64,000 bases of DNA, from the NCBI RefSeq assembly GCF_000382225.1, contig NZ_KB907800.1:124001-188000 (forward strand), given 5' to 3'. Each line of letters opens with the position of its first letter. The first letter of the stretch is position 1. The stretch comes from Hymenobacter aerophilus DSM 13606 (lineage in GTDB: Bacteria > Bacteroidota > Bacteroidia > Cytophagales > Hymenobacteraceae). The translations under genes and the position numbers were made by a program. Below, one piece after another: positions 50,508 through 59,827 of this stretch. The notes under the pieces are model-generated. The model was given only the letters and a program-made list of their open reading frames with translations, ran no database searches and was not told where the DNA came from.

Positions 50508-51695
50508 TTGAAAAGTTACGCCCAAGCGCCCGGCATTGGCTATTTTGCCGGCTCATCAAGCCCCCACCCCCTGCCGCCGCCCCGCCTTGCCCCTGCCGCC
50601 CTGCGCCCGCGCCTACCCGCTTGGCTGCGGCAGTTGCCCTGGGTGCACCTGGGCTGGGCGGGCCTGCTGCTCTACATCGACTGGCAAAACTGGCTGCTGC
50701 GCCAGGGCGTGCTGGTGCCGCAGCAGCAAGACAACTTCTGGCCCCTGGCCCTGCTGGCCGACCTGCTCGACTCGGCCCTGTTCTACTTCAACTGGCTGCT
50801 GATGCCCCGGCTGTTCCGGCGTGGGCGGCTGGGCACATACCTGGGGCTGCTGGGGCTGGGGCTGCTGGCGTTCTGCGGGCTGCGCATCGGCGTCAGTTAC
50901 GGGTTCGATGAGGTGCGGGTGCAGGGCCAGTCGCAGCCGCTGGGCTACTACGTGCAGGTGCTGCAGGCCTACTACCTGCTGCTGGGCGGGCTGATTCTGC
51001 TGCTGAGCTTCTTTGTGCGGCTGGCTGGCGACTACTGGCGCGAGCTGCGCCACCGCCGCGCCCTGGAGCAGCAGCACCTGCGCACCGAGCTGGCCCTGCT
51101 GAAAAACCAGCTGCACCCGCACTTCCTGTTCAACACGCTCAACAACATCTACTCGCTCACGCTGCACGCCTCGCCCCAGGCCCCCGAAGCAGTGCTGCGT
51201 CTGGCCGAGCTGATGCGCTACCAGCTCTACGACAGCGCCGACGACCTCGTGCCGCTGGCCCGCGAAATCGGCCACCTCCAGAGTTTCCTCACGCTCCAGC
51301 AGCTACGCCTGCCCACCGCGGGCGGAGAAGCCGGCGCCCACGAGGCCGACGAAGCCATCGACTTCCGCCTGCTGCTGCCGCCCGATGCCGGCCAGCTGCT
51401 GCTGCCGCCCATGCTGCTGCTGCCGCTGGTCGAAAACGCCTTCAAGCACGGCGACCTCACGGCCCGGCCCCACGTGGTGCGCCTCGTGCTGCAACTGGCC
51501 CCCGCCGACGGGCAGCTGCACTTCACAGTGCGCAACCGCATCTCGCCCGATGCAGCCCCGCCCGGCGGCGTAGGGCTGGCCAACCTGCGCCGCCGGCTGG
51601 AGCTGCTCTACCCTGGCCGGCACGCGCTGGTAGTTACCGCCAACGCGGAGGAGTACGCGGTGCGCCTGACGGTACCGGTAGCGGTGAAATGGTGA
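50508..51695 (+). CDS. LytS-type sensor histidine kinase
   Basis: In this product of up to 395 residues, about four membrane helices (residues 45-190) precede the kinase region: H-box HPHFLFNTLNNIYSLT with the phospho-acceptor His, LRLAELMRYQLYDS, N-box LLPLVENAFKHGDL and G-box GGVGLANLRRRLELLY. The start is uncertain: the TTG at 50508 is the first in frame and no ATG exists before the helices. Its partner is the LytTR regulator at 51821. The last residues (VKW) and TGA stop lie in palindromic element 15. A paralogue is at 58463. Confidence 0.87.
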   Translation: MKSYAQAPGIGYFAGSSSPHPLPPPRLAPAALRPRLPAWLRQLPWVHLGWAGLLLYIDWQNWLLRQGVLVPQQQDNFWPLALLADLLDSALFYFNWLLMPRLFRRGRLGTYLGLLGLGLLAFCGLRIGVSYGFDEVRVQGQSQPLGYYVQVLQAYYLLLGGLILLLSFFVRLAGDYWRELRHRRALEQQHLRTELALLKNQLHPHFLFNTLNNIYSLTLHASPQAPEAVLRLAELMRYQLYDSADDLVPLAREIGHLQSFLTLQQLRLPTAGGEAGAHEADEAIDFRLLLPPDAGQLLLPPMLLLPLVENAFKHGDLTARPHVVRLVLQLAPADGQLHFTVRNRISPDAAPPGGVGLANLRRRLELLYPGRHALVVTANAEEYAVRLTVPVAVKW

Positions 51696-51818
51696 GGTGG
51701 TGAAATGGTGAGTTGCCGTTCAACGGTCCTCACTACACTATGCACAACACCCACGCTGTCTGCGCCTTTCGCGTCACCCAAACGTCAACTCACCACCTCA
51801 CCACCTCACCATTTCACC
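51683..51818. repeat. Palindromic element 15, between LytS-type kinase and its regulator
   Basis: The arms GGTGAAATGGTGAGGTGGTG and complement are long and low in complexity. The centre reads GTTGCCGTTCAACGGTCCTCAC on the plus strand and GAGTTGACGTTTGGG on the minus strand. It overlaps the kinase stop codon and ends 3 nt before the regulator's ATG. Confidence 0.9.
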
Positions 51819-51820
51819 TC

Positions 51821-52573
51821 ATGGAAACCCGCCGCCCATTGAACTGCATCGTGGTAGATGACGAGCCGCTGGCGCGCAAGGTACTGGCCGATTTCTGCGG
51901 GCAGGTGCCGTTTCTGGCGTTGCAGGGGCAGTTTGGCGACGCGCTGGCGGCGGCGGCCTTCCTGCAGGATAATCCGGTGGACGTCGTGTTCCTCGACATT
52001 CAGATGCCGCGCCTGACGGGGCTGCAGCTGGCGCAGCTGCTACCCGCGGGCGGCCCGCGCATCATCTTCACCACCGCCCACCCCGACTATGCCGTGCAGA
52101 GCTACGAGCTGCCGGCGCTGGATTACCTGCTCAAGCCCATTTCCTTCGAGCGGTTCGTGCAGGCCGCCCATCGCGCCCGCGCCGCCCTGCTGCCGCCCGC
52201 CCCTACGAGCACCGCCCCACCCGAAGCCCCCACCGATTCGGCCGCTGCCGATGAGGCGCTGTTTGTGCGCCACGACAGCCGGTTGCGCCGGGTGCTGGTG
52301 GATGATATTTACTACGTGGAGGGCCAGAAGGAGTACCTGATGTATTACACGGCCACCGGCAAGCTGCTCATTCTGCAGTCGTTTCGCAAGCTCGAAGAGC
52401 AGCTGCCGGCCGGCCGCTTTGTGCGCATCCACAAGTCCTACCTTATCAACCTGCGCCACCTCGAATTCGTGGAGCGCCACCGCGTGCAGGTCCATGGCAC
52501 GCCGCTGCCCATTGGCGAAACCTACCGCGAAGGGCTGCTGGAAGTGCTGCGCTACCACGGGAAGTTCGGGTGA
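51821..52573 (+). CDS. LytTR family response regulator
   Basis: In the 250-residue regulator, the receiver domain (IVVDDEPLARKVLADF with acidic pocket, phospho-acceptor Asp in VVFLDIQMPRLTG, Thr in IFTTAH, Lys in YLLKPISFERF) joins by a Pro/Ala-rich linker to a LytTR DNA-binding domain (LFVRHDSRLRRVLVDDIYYVEGQKEYL, RIHKSYLINLRHLEF). It acts with the kinase upstream; targets unknown. Very similar to the regulator at 60005, indicating duplication. Confidence 0.93.
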   Translation: METRRPLNCIVVDDEPLARKVLADFCGQVPFLALQGQFGDALAAAAFLQDNPVDVVFLDIQMPRLTGLQLAQLLPAGGPRIIFTTAHPDYAVQSYELPALDYLLKPISFERFVQAAHRARAALLPPAPTSTAPPEAPTDSAAADEALFVRHDSRLRRVLVDDIYYVEGQKEYLMYYTATGKLLILQSFRKLEEQLPAGRFVRIHKSYLINLRHLEFVERHRVQVHGTPLPIGETYREGLLEVLRYHGKFG

Positions 52574-52603
52574 TGTGGGTGAGAACCTTGGGGCACCGGC
52601 CAG

Positions 52604-53566
52604 CTACTTTACTACGCCGAACCGGTGGTTTTTAAAATCAAGCACCACCACGTTGTTTTGGAATAAGGCGTTACCAGTAATACCTTCCACCTTTGCGGCT
52701 TTAAGAAACGCTAACTGGCGCTGGTCGCGCGTGAACCAAGCTCTGGCTGGTGGCAACTGGTGTGTGCCTAGGTACACCTGCGACTGCATAGGGGAGGCAT
52801 AGAACGATACCTGCTTACCCCAGGAGTTTACTGTCAGCGTGTCGGTTGGCGGTCCCGGTTGCGCTAGTTCGCGCCAGGTTTGCTCATCGCTCGTAAAGGA
52901 GAATAAGCTAGACCCCGTATCAAACAGTACCCAGTGCGTTTGCCGCCCGATGGTCAGGGGGATGTGCATACGATTGTTGCTAACCCGACTCGTCACAAAG
53001 GTGGTTTTCGCCTGCCAGTAAGCATCCACTGAATTGAGCACGCACATCCGTTGCTGCGGGTAGTCGATGACGAGCACTTTGCCCGCTACAAAATCGCCCC
53101 CAATAGTGCCAACGGACTTCGGCGACTTGGTGTGCAGCGAATCAACCGGCACTTCGTCTCCATAGCCCTCCATAAACAGCGGCCGGGCAACCTGCGCGGG
53201 GCCAAAAGCTATGGGTAAACCAACGGTACCATAGTTACGGATGCCCGAGTCGCTCATCCCACTGCGAGTGGTATCAAGATGAGTGTATAGCTGGGCGCGG
53301 GTGGGAAAATAGTTCTTCAGGGCGTTGCCGTATAGCAGGGTTTCATCACTACCCAAATCGAACTGCGCGATGAAATTACCCTGCAAAGCCTGGATTTTAA
53401 CGGGTATAAAAATGGCCGCCTTGTACTCCTTGCCTTTGATTTTGGCTATGTGCCACTCGAACGAAAACCAGGGATAAGCTGGAGTTGGTGGAGCCAAGGA
53501 ACGCGGCGTCGCGCAGGCGCTTAACAAGGCAACAGTGATAATCAGCAGCCGAACAGATACTTTCAT
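52604..53566 (-). CDS. Aspartic-protease-like lipoprotein
   Basis: In the 320-residue protein a lipoprotein signal (LLIITVALLSAC) precedes two retropepsin-like motifs: IAQFDLGSDETLLYG near residue 87 and WVLFDTGSSLFSF near residue 217. The final GITGNALFQNNVVVLDFKNHRFGV is typical of the last strand pair in bacterial retropepsin-like proteins. A DTGS copy in the C-terminal lobe and DLGS in the N-terminal one suggest a bilobal aspartic protease. Catalysis is not proven because the first motif is variant. Its codon usage is less GC-rich than its neighbours. It is probably surface or periplasmic. Confidence 0.72.
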   Translation of the reverse strand: MKVSVRLLIITVALLSACATPRSLAPPTPAYPWFSFEWHIAKIKGKEYKAAIFIPVKIQALQGNFIAQFDLGSDETLLYGNALKNYFPTRAQLYTHLDTTRSGMSDSGIRNYGTVGLPIAFGPAQVARPLFMEGYGDEVPVDSLHTKSPKSVGTIGGDFVAGKVLVIDYPQQRMCVLNSVDAYWQAKTTFVTSRVSNNRMHIPLTIGRQTHWVLFDTGSSLFSFTSDEQTWRELAQPGPPTDTLTVNSWGKQVSFYASPMQSQVYLGTHQLPPARAWFTRDQRQLAFLKAAKVEGITGNALFQNNVVVLDFKNHRFGVVK

Positions 53567-53593
53567 GTGCTAAATATACCTACTCTGACTTAC

Positions 53594-53659
53594 GATAAAA
53601 GCAGCCCGGGAATTCCACCTCGCTTCACGCTGAAGTAGTATTCCCGGGCTGCTTTTATC
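53594..53659 (-). terminator. Long-stem terminator after the 53713 receptor gene
   Basis: GATAAAAGCAGCCCGGGAA pairs perfectly (19 bp) with its complement at 53641-53659 around a 28-nt loop. It lies 54 nt past the receptor's stop and upstream of the protease-like gene. Confidence 0.75.
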
Positions 53660-53712
53660 AACTGGCGACGATGTTAAGCTCCTACGGGGAGCTTTCTGTC
53701 TTGACTTCAGGG

Positions 53713-56289
53713 CTAATTCCCCTGCTGGCCGCCTTGCTGGCCGTCGCCACCGCTCTTGGTATCGTCGTTCTGGATGCCGCGGCGGCGCTTGGGGGGCTGG
53801 TTCGTGACCTTGCCGAAGCGGTAGTTGAACGCCAGGCGCACGCCGCGCAGGTAGAGGTAGTTGTTGCTTTCCTGGCGGAACTGGTCGGTTTCGAGGGTGC
53901 TGCGCAGGTTGCGGGTAGACGAGAAGAAGTTGTCGGCGTTCAGCGTCAGGTCGGCTTTGTCCTTGAGCAGGCTCTTGCGCAGGCCCAGCGAGTAGTAGGT
54001 CCAGGCGGCCTGCTTGCCCTGCAGCTGCACCCGCGGCGAGTTGAGGCCGCCGTAGAATTGCAGGCTCAGGTCCTTGTTGAATTTGTAGCTCGAATTCAGG
54101 TTCAGGTTGTACTGCACGCCGCTGTTGTTGAAGCCCAGGCCGGCGCTCTTGAGCGAGACGTAGTACACGTTCACGTTGCCGCTCACGCTCCAGTCTTTCA
54201 GCGGCTTCACCGAGCCAAACACGCTGCCGCCGTAGGTGGCGTTGCGGCCGATGTTGCGGAACGTCTGGTTGTTGATGCCCAGCGTATCCACGTAGCGGTA
54301 GCTCTCGATGGCGTTGCCGGTGCGGCGCACGTAGGCGCTGAAATTCAGCACCGAGCCCTTCACGAACGTCGTGTAGTTCAGCTCGTAGCTGTCGGTGAGT
54401 TCGGGCCGCAGCTCGGGGTTGCCGAAGCTGACGTTGAGCGTATCGGAGGTGTTGCGGAAGGGATTGAGGTAGAAAATCTGGGGGCGCTGGATGCGGCGCG
54501 AGTAGGCCAGCCGCACCGATTCGCCGGGTTTCTTCTCGTTTTTGGGCTGGAAGTTCAGGCTCAGGTTGGGCAGCACGTCGGTGTAGTTCTGGCTTACCCC
54601 TTCTAATTCACCCGCGCTTCCCTGGCGCTCCTCGAAGCGGCCCTTCACGCGGGTGTTCTCCACCCGGGCTCCCAGCTTGAAACTCAGCTTTTTCGAGGTT
54701 GCAAAGCCGTAGCTCGCGTAGCCAGCCAGCACGTCCTGGTCGTAATCAAACTGATTGGAGCGGGCCGGGTTGAACACCGGGTCGATAACCGTTAGGCTAG
54801 GGCTGTTGGCCACGTCGTAGACGCTGCTCACGCGGCGAAGAATGGCTTTGGCGCCGGCTTCGAGCGAGTTGGTGGCCGAAAACGGCTGGGCGTAGTCGGT
54901 TTGCAGAGTGGTTTCGAGGTTGCGCGAGAGGTTGTTGCTGGCCTCGCGGTAGTCCTTGGCCTCGTTGGCCGTAGTATTGCCCCGAAACTGGTCGAGGTTG
55001 TAGTCCTGCACATTACGGTTGCGCGTGTGCTGGCCCAGCACGCTCCACTCGCGGCCCTTCTGCCCATCAAACGTGCGGGTGTAGCCGCCGTTGATGTCGT
55101 AGCTCTGGGTGCGGAACTTGCGGTCGGTGTCGCGGGTGAACTCGCTGGGCTCCGGCAGCAGCGCGTTGTTGTACTGCGCGTAGTTGCCGCTGTTGCGGAA
55201 CAGGCTGCCCTGCACGTTCAGCAGCAGGTTGTGGAACGGGGCGGGGTCGTAATCGAGCCCCAGCCGGCCGAAACCACCGCCGCCCAGCGTGTTGCCGTCG
55301 CCCTGCTGAAGCACAGCCAGCTGCTCGTTGCCGTTGCCGTCCTTCAGGGTGCGCGACAGGTCGTTGCGGTTGGGGCTGTAGAACATAAAGCCGCTCAGCG
55401 AGCTGTTGATGCCGATTTTGCCCTTGCGGTAGTTGAGCGAGCCGTTGGCGTTGGAGCTGCGGTTGCCGCCGGCCAACCCCACCGAGCCGTTGGCGCCCTG
55501 CAGGTTGTTCTTCTTGAGGATGATGTTGATGATACCGCCCGTGCCTTCGGCGTCGTACTTGGCCGAAGGCGTCGTAATCACCTCCACGCTCTTAATCTGG
55601 TCGGCCGGAATCTGCTTGAGCGCGTCGGCCACGCTGGTGGCCACGATGGACGAGGGCTTGTTGTCGATGAGCACCCGGATGTTGCTGGAGCCGCGCAGCT
55701 GCAGGCCGCCGTCGGGATCCACGCTCAGCAGTGGCACCTTGCGCAGCACGTCGGCCGCCGTGCCGCCGCTGTTGGTGATGTCCTTCTCGGCGTTGTACAC
55801 GATGCGGTCGGGCTTGGTTTCGATGACGTCCCGCTCGCCGGTCACGGTCACCTCGCCCAGCTTCTGGGCCGTCGATTCGAGCCGCACCGTGGACACCGTC
55901 GTCAGGCCGCCGCTTACCGTTACGGTCACCGTCTGGGGCGCGTAGCCGATAAAGCTGATTTGCAGCCGGAACTGGCCCTCGGCCAGCCCTTTCAGCGCAA
56001 ACCGGCCCTTCTCGTCGCACACGGTGCCATCGAGCGGCGTGGCGCCACTCAGCGGCAGCAGGGCCACGGTGGCAAACTCGACGGGCTTTTTGGTGGTGGC
56101 ATCGAGCACGGTGCCTTCGAGGCGGCCGGTGCCTTTGGCGGCGGGCAGTACCGGCAGTACCGGCCGGGTGGGCGCGGCGGCGGGCGGGGCACCGGCGGGC
56201 CGCTGCCCGGCGGGCGGGCCGGTTTGGGCCAGGGCCGGGGCAGTTAGCAGCGTGGCCGTCAGCAGGGTCAGCGGAGTAGCGAATTTCAT
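53713..56289 (-). CDS. TonB-dependent receptor-like outer-membrane protein
   Basis: In the 858-residue protein a signal peptide precedes a Pro/Ala-rich stretch and a carboxypeptidase-regulatory-like domain (GTGRLEGTVLDATTKKPVEFATVALLPL). A plug follows (LRKVPLLSVDPDGGLQLRGSSNIRVLIDNKPS, YDAEGTGGIINIILKKN), then a long barrel of the family-3 OMP type (LAYSRRIQRPQIFYLNPFRNTSDTLN, KPLKDWSVSGNVNVYYV). No SusD-like partner adjoins it, and no operator was found. It ends in a disordered Gly/Gln tail after YRFGKVTNQPPKRRRG. Substrate unknown. Confidence 0.9.
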   Translation of the reverse strand: MKFATPLTLLTATLLTAPALAQTGPPAGQRPAGAPPAAAPTRPVLPVLPAAKGTGRLEGTVLDATTKKPVEFATVALLPLSGATPLDGTVCDEKGRFALKGLAEGQFRLQISFIGYAPQTVTVTVSGGLTTVSTVRLESTAQKLGEVTVTGERDVIETKPDRIVYNAEKDITNSGGTAADVLRKVPLLSVDPDGGLQLRGSSNIRVLIDNKPSSIVATSVADALKQIPADQIKSVEVITTPSAKYDAEGTGGIINIILKKNNLQGANGSVGLAGGNRSSNANGSLNYRKGKIGINSSLSGFMFYSPNRNDLSRTLKDGNGNEQLAVLQQGDGNTLGGGGFGRLGLDYDPAPFHNLLLNVQGSLFRNSGNYAQYNNALLPEPSEFTRDTDRKFRTQSYDINGGYTRTFDGQKGREWSVLGQHTRNRNVQDYNLDQFRGNTTANEAKDYREASNNLSRNLETTLQTDYAQPFSATNSLEAGAKAILRRVSSVYDVANSPSLTVIDPVFNPARSNQFDYDQDVLAGYASYGFATSKKLSFKLGARVENTRVKGRFEERQGSAGELEGVSQNYTDVLPNLSLNFQPKNEKKPGESVRLAYSRRIQRPQIFYLNPFRNTSDTLNVSFGNPELRPELTDSYELNYTTFVKGSVLNFSAYVRRTGNAIESYRYVDTLGINNQTFRNIGRNATYGGSVFGSVKPLKDWSVSGNVNVYYVSLKSAGLGFNNSGVQYNLNLNSSYKFNKDLSLQFYGGLNSPRVQLQGKQAAWTYYSLGLRKSLLKDKADLTLNADNFFSSTRNLRSTLETDQFRQESNNYLYLRGVRLAFNYRFGKVTNQPPKRRRGIQNDDTKSGGDGQQGGQQGN

Positions 56290-56381
56290 GAGATAAGGCG
56301 GTTAGGCGCCAATAGAGGGAAAAAGGAATGCAAAGTTGCTTCTGAACTTATGTTTAACGGTTGGGCTACCACGGATAAATG

Positions 56382-57194
56382 TCAGTCGGTAACCGGGCGG
56401 CGCAGCAGCAGCGCGTAGCCCACCAGCACCGCCAGCGCAAACCAGCCCAGCGAGTACCATTCGGCCGGCGAAAGCGCCGCGGCTACGTGTAGCTGCGCGT
56501 CGCCTTTCAGCAGGCCCAGTACGCGGGTGGGGGCGGCGTAGGGCACCAGGTCGATGTGCTCCCAGCGCAGCAGCGTCAGGGCCGACACAATGCCGGCTAT
56601 GCCCACCGCCAGCGGCCCCACGAAGCCCCGGAACGCCAGCGCCAGCGCGTATTGAATCCCCAGAACGCCGAGCGTCGCCACGTAGGTGTGCCCCAGCAGC
56701 CGCAACACCGGCGGCAGGCTGATGCTGTGGCTTTGAAAGCCCAAATCAGGTTTCAGCCAACCCAGTAGCACCCCAGCCGCCAGCAGCAGGCCCACATACA
56801 TCACCTGGGCCACCGCGTTCAACCCCAGCAGCAGCAGCAGCTTGCTGCTGAACACGGAGCCCCGGCTTAACGGCTGCGCCAGCAGCTGCCGCCAGCCGCC
56901 GCGGTTCTCCAGGTTCACCACCAGCCCGCTCAGCAGCACCAGAAACATGGGCAGCAGCAGCACCGAGGCCGTTTGCCAGCTCATGCCGATGTACTGCGGC
57001 CACGGGTTGTCGCCGGCCTTCACAATGAATTGCCCTTTGAAGTAGAAAATGAGCAGGTTCAGCAGCACCGGCAGCGCCCCGCCGCCCAGCGCCAGCCACA
57101 GTGCGGCGGTGCGGCGCAGTTTCAGCGTATCGGCGGCCAAAGCGCGGCCAAACTGGGTAAGCGGGCCGGGGGCAACGGGCAGGGCGTATTCCAT
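56382..57194 (-). CDS. ABC transporter permease (ABC-2 type)
   Basis: The 270-residue integral membrane protein has about six hydrophobic helices, a long soluble stretch after TM1-TM2 (VKAGDNPWPQYIGM) and the ABC-2 feature of a wide loop before the last helices. It is downstream of the ATPase gene (88-nt gap) in one operon. Such BcrA/NatAB-type exporters handle antibiotics, lipids or ions; the substrate here is unknown. A palindromic element (57196-57292) lies between the two genes and ends just before this start codon. Confidence 0.87.
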   Translation of the reverse strand: MEYALPVAPGPLTQFGRALAADTLKLRRTAALWLALGGGALPVLLNLLIFYFKGQFIVKAGDNPWPQYIGMSWQTASVLLLPMFLVLLSGLVVNLENRGGWRQLLAQPLSRGSVFSSKLLLLLGLNAVAQVMYVGLLLAAGVLLGWLKPDLGFQSHSISLPPVLRLLGHTYVATLGVLGIQYALALAFRGFVGPLAVGIAGIVSALTLLRWEHIDLVPYAAPTRVLGLLKGDAQLHVAAALSPAEWYSLGWFALAVLVGYALLLRRPVTD

Positions 57195-57195
57195 G

Positions 57196-57292
57196 GGTGG
57201 TTTGGTGAGGTGGTTTGGTGATTTGGTGAGGTGGTTTGGTGGAGATGAATGTTGTTTGTCAAATCACCAAACCGTCAAATCACTAAACCACC
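57196..57292. repeat. Palindromic element 17, between ABC ATPase and permease
   Basis: The left arm GGTGGTTTGGTGAGGTGGTT pairs with CAAATCACCAAACCGTCAAA and onward (57260-57292). It resembles elements 8 and 18. It includes the ATPase stop codon (TAG 57285-57283) and reaches the permease start at 57194. Confidence 0.83.
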
Positions 57293-58209
57293 GCTTCAGT
57301 GAGGTGGAGGAAGGTGTCTTCGAGGTTGGGCTGCTCCTGGCGCAGCTCGTACAGCGGCTGGCCGGCCGCTACCAGCCCGGCGGCCAGCTCGGCGGCGTGG
57401 GCGCGGCTCAGCCAGGGCAGGCGCAACGTGCCGGGCGTAGCCACCGTGGCGCCGGCCAGCAGCTCAGGCAGCAGCAGGCGGCAGGCGGCGGCGTTTTCGG
57501 TTTCGAGCACCAGCTGGGCGCGGCCGGTTTGCAGGCGCTGCAAGTCGGGCAGGCTGCCCTGGAACACCAGCCGGCCCGCCTGCAGCACGCCCACGTGGGT
57601 TACCGTTTTCTCGATTTCGCTGATGAGGTGACTGCTGACGACGATGGTTTTGCCGTGCTCGTGGCCCAGGCGCCGCAGCAGGGCGCGCATCTCGATGATG
57701 CCCGTGGGGTCGAGGCCGTTGGTGGGCTCGTCGAGTAGCAGCAGGTCGGGGTCGGGCAGCAAAGCCAGGGCCAGGCCGAGACGCTGGCGCATACCCAGCG
57801 AGTACTCGCGGGCTGGCCGGTGGGCGTCGGCCGTGAGGCCCACCAGGGCCAGCACTTCGGCCGTGCGGTGGGCCGGCACACCCCGCAATCGGCGGATGGC
57901 CTCCACGTTTTCGCGGCCCGTGAGGTGGTCGTAGAGCGAGGGGCTTTCGATGAGCGCGCCCACCCGGCCCAGCAGCGCCACCCGGTGCCGGGCCAAGTCG
58001 TGCCCGAACAGCTGCACTGTGCCGCTGGCGGGCCGCAGCAGCCCCAGCAGCAGCCGCATGGTGGTGCTTTTGCCGGCCCCGTTCGGCCCCAGAAACCCGT
58101 AGATGCTGCCCGGCTCCACCCGCAGGTTCAGCGTGTGCAGAATGGGGCGTTTGCCGAAGCCGAAGTTCAGGTCGTGGGTTTCGAGCAACGGGGCGGTAGA
58201 GGCAGACAT
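57283..58209 (-). CDS. ABC transporter ATP-binding protein
   Basis: In the 308-residue ATPase, Walker A FLGPNGAGKSTTMR lies near residue 41. Signature YSLGMRQRLGLAL is near residue 142 and Walker B DPDLLLLDEPTNGLDP near residue 160, with the H-loop in VVSSHLISEIEK. A C-terminal domain of about 80 residues follows, typical of ABC-2-type exporters such as bacitracin or Na+ exporters. It powers the permease encoded next. The last residues and stop are encoded within palindromic element 17. Confidence 0.94.
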   Translation of the reverse strand: MSASTAPLLETHDLNFGFGKRPILHTLNLRVEPGSIYGFLGPNGAGKSTTMRLLLGLLRPASGTVQLFGHDLARHRVALLGRVGALIESPSLYDHLTGRENVEAIRRLRGVPAHRTAEVLALVGLTADAHRPAREYSLGMRQRLGLALALLPDPDLLLLDEPTNGLDPTGIIEMRALLRRLGHEHGKTIVVSSHLISEIEKTVTHVGVLQAGRLVFQGSLPDLQRLQTGRAQLVLETENAAACRLLLPELLAGATVATPGTLRLPWLSRAHAAELAAGLVAAGQPLYELRQEQPNLEDTFLHLTEAVV

Positions 58210-58462
58210 AGTGCAGGGACTGAGCGGGGCGAAGCGAAGAGAACTGCGGCAAACCTAGCCGTAGTCCTATATCTTTCCCGATGAATTCAACCAACCTGCA
58301 CTTTCGACCCCGAAACCCGTTTTTTTCCTCCTTCACCCCCAAAAACTACCACTAACCCCCACTTCCCGCAGTTGATGCGCCGGGCGGCGGCGTTGGGGCC
58401 GCGGCTGGCGGGGTTGATTGAAGATGCGTTGCCGCCGAACGGCTATTGCGCTATTTTCGGGG

Positions 58463-59827
58463 ATGGAAGTTCTGCCGCCCCCCGTTTCTACCGCCTCCGT
58501 CTCGCGCCGGCCGCCACTCTGGCGCAGCTGGCAGGCGCGGCTGCGCGGCTGGCTGCAGCCTACCGAGTGGTCGGCCAAGGCCGAAACAACCCGGGTGCCG
58601 CGCTGGGTGCATATCGTGCTGTGGCTGTGGCTGCTACTGCTCGATGGTTTGAAGATCAGCAACCTGCTAGGCAAGCTGCCCCGCTTCCCGCTTACGGTGG
58701 CCGAGTGGCAGCCGCTGGCACCGCGGCTGGCGGGCCTGCTGCTTGAAGACCTGGCCGCCGCCACCCTATTTTACCTGACCTGGCGCTGGCTGGTGCCTAC
58801 CACGCTGGGCCGGGCCCGGGTAGTGCTGTTCGTGCCGCTGGCCGCCCTGCTGGCGTTGCCCTATATTGGCCTGATGGGCTGGGTGGTGCCGCAACTGCTC
58901 CCCAAAAACTTCGACGTAGTCGTGCATAAGGTGCCGCCCCGCTCCGCCGGCGCGGGCAAGCCCGCTAGCGACACCAGCAAAGCAGAGCCAGCAAAGGGTT
59001 TCAGCGAGGGTGTGTACGATGGTTACAAAGAGGCAGAGCAACGAAGGAAGCCCGCTACCGTCACCATCAAAGCGGGCAAGCCGGAAAAGCGCGCGTATCC
59101 CGAAGCCATCATGCAGCTGGTGGCCACCGGGATTATCAGCGGCTTCATCATTGCCGGCGCCTCGGGCCTGCGCATCACCCACGACTACATTCTGGGCCAG
59201 CGCAACCGCCGCGAGCTGGAGCGCCAGCAGCTGCTTACGGAGCTGGCCATGCTCAAAACCCAGATCAACCCGCACTTCCTGTTCAACACGCTCAACAACA
59301 TCTACTCGCTCACGAGCCGCAAGTCGGACAAGGCGCCCGAGGCGGTGCTGCGGCTGGCCGAAATCATGCGCTACCTGCTCTACGAAAGCAGCACCGACAC
59401 CGTGCCGCTGAGCCGCGAGCTGGCCCATCTGCGCAGCTTCCTCGATTTGCAGCGCCTGCGCCTGCCCGCCTCGGCCCAGGAGGCCATTGTGCTGGAAGTG
59501 GAAGGTTCCGACACTGAATGCGCCCACCCGATTGCGCCGCTGCTGCTGTTGCCGCTGGTCGAAAACGCCTTCAAGCACGGCGACCTCGCGGCCCGGCCGG
59601 TGTCGGTGCACATCGCCCTGCACCTGGCCCCCGACGGCCAGTTGCGCTTCTCGGTGCTCAACCACGTAGCCCCCGCCGATGCCGAGCGGCCCCTGCCCAA
59701 GCAGCCCGGTGGCGTGGGCCTGGCCAACCTGCGCCGCCGTCTGGCACTGCTCTACCCCAACCGCTATACCCTCGACGTGCAAACCACCGCCGAGCAGCAC
59801 CGGGTTACCCTGGTGCTGCTGTCGTAA
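58463..59827 (+). CDS. LytS-type sensor histidine kinase (second pair)
   Basis: The ATG at 58463 (MEVLPPPVSTASVSRR) fits a TATTTTCG -7-like box about 14 bp upstream. The 454-residue product has about four membrane helices (residues 50-165, 225-250), a cytosolic insert with a charged SEGVYDGYKEAEQRRK region, and the kinase core. That core has H-box QINPHFLFNTLNNIYSLT, N-box LLPLVENAFKHGDL and G-box GGVGLANLRRRLALLY. Strongly similar to the kinase at 50508. Its regulator follows at 60005 after a nested palindromic element. Confidence 0.9.
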   Translation: MEVLPPPVSTASVSRRPPLWRSWQARLRGWLQPTEWSAKAETTRVPRWVHIVLWLWLLLLDGLKISNLLGKLPRFPLTVAEWQPLAPRLAGLLLEDLAAATLFYLTWRWLVPTTLGRARVVLFVPLAALLALPYIGLMGWVVPQLLPKNFDVVVHKVPPRSAGAGKPASDTSKAEPAKGFSEGVYDGYKEAEQRRKPATVTIKAGKPEKRAYPEAIMQLVATGIISGFIIAGASGLRITHDYILGQRNRRELERQQLLTELAMLKTQINPHFLFNTLNNIYSLTSRKSDKAPEAVLRLAEIMRYLLYESSTDTVPLSRELAHLRSFLDLQRLRLPASAQEAIVLEVEGSDTECAHPIAPLLLLPLVENAFKHGDLAARPVSVHIALHLAPDGQLRFSVLNHVAPADAERPLPKQPGGVGLANLRRRLALLYPNRYTLDVQTTAEQHRVTLVLLS

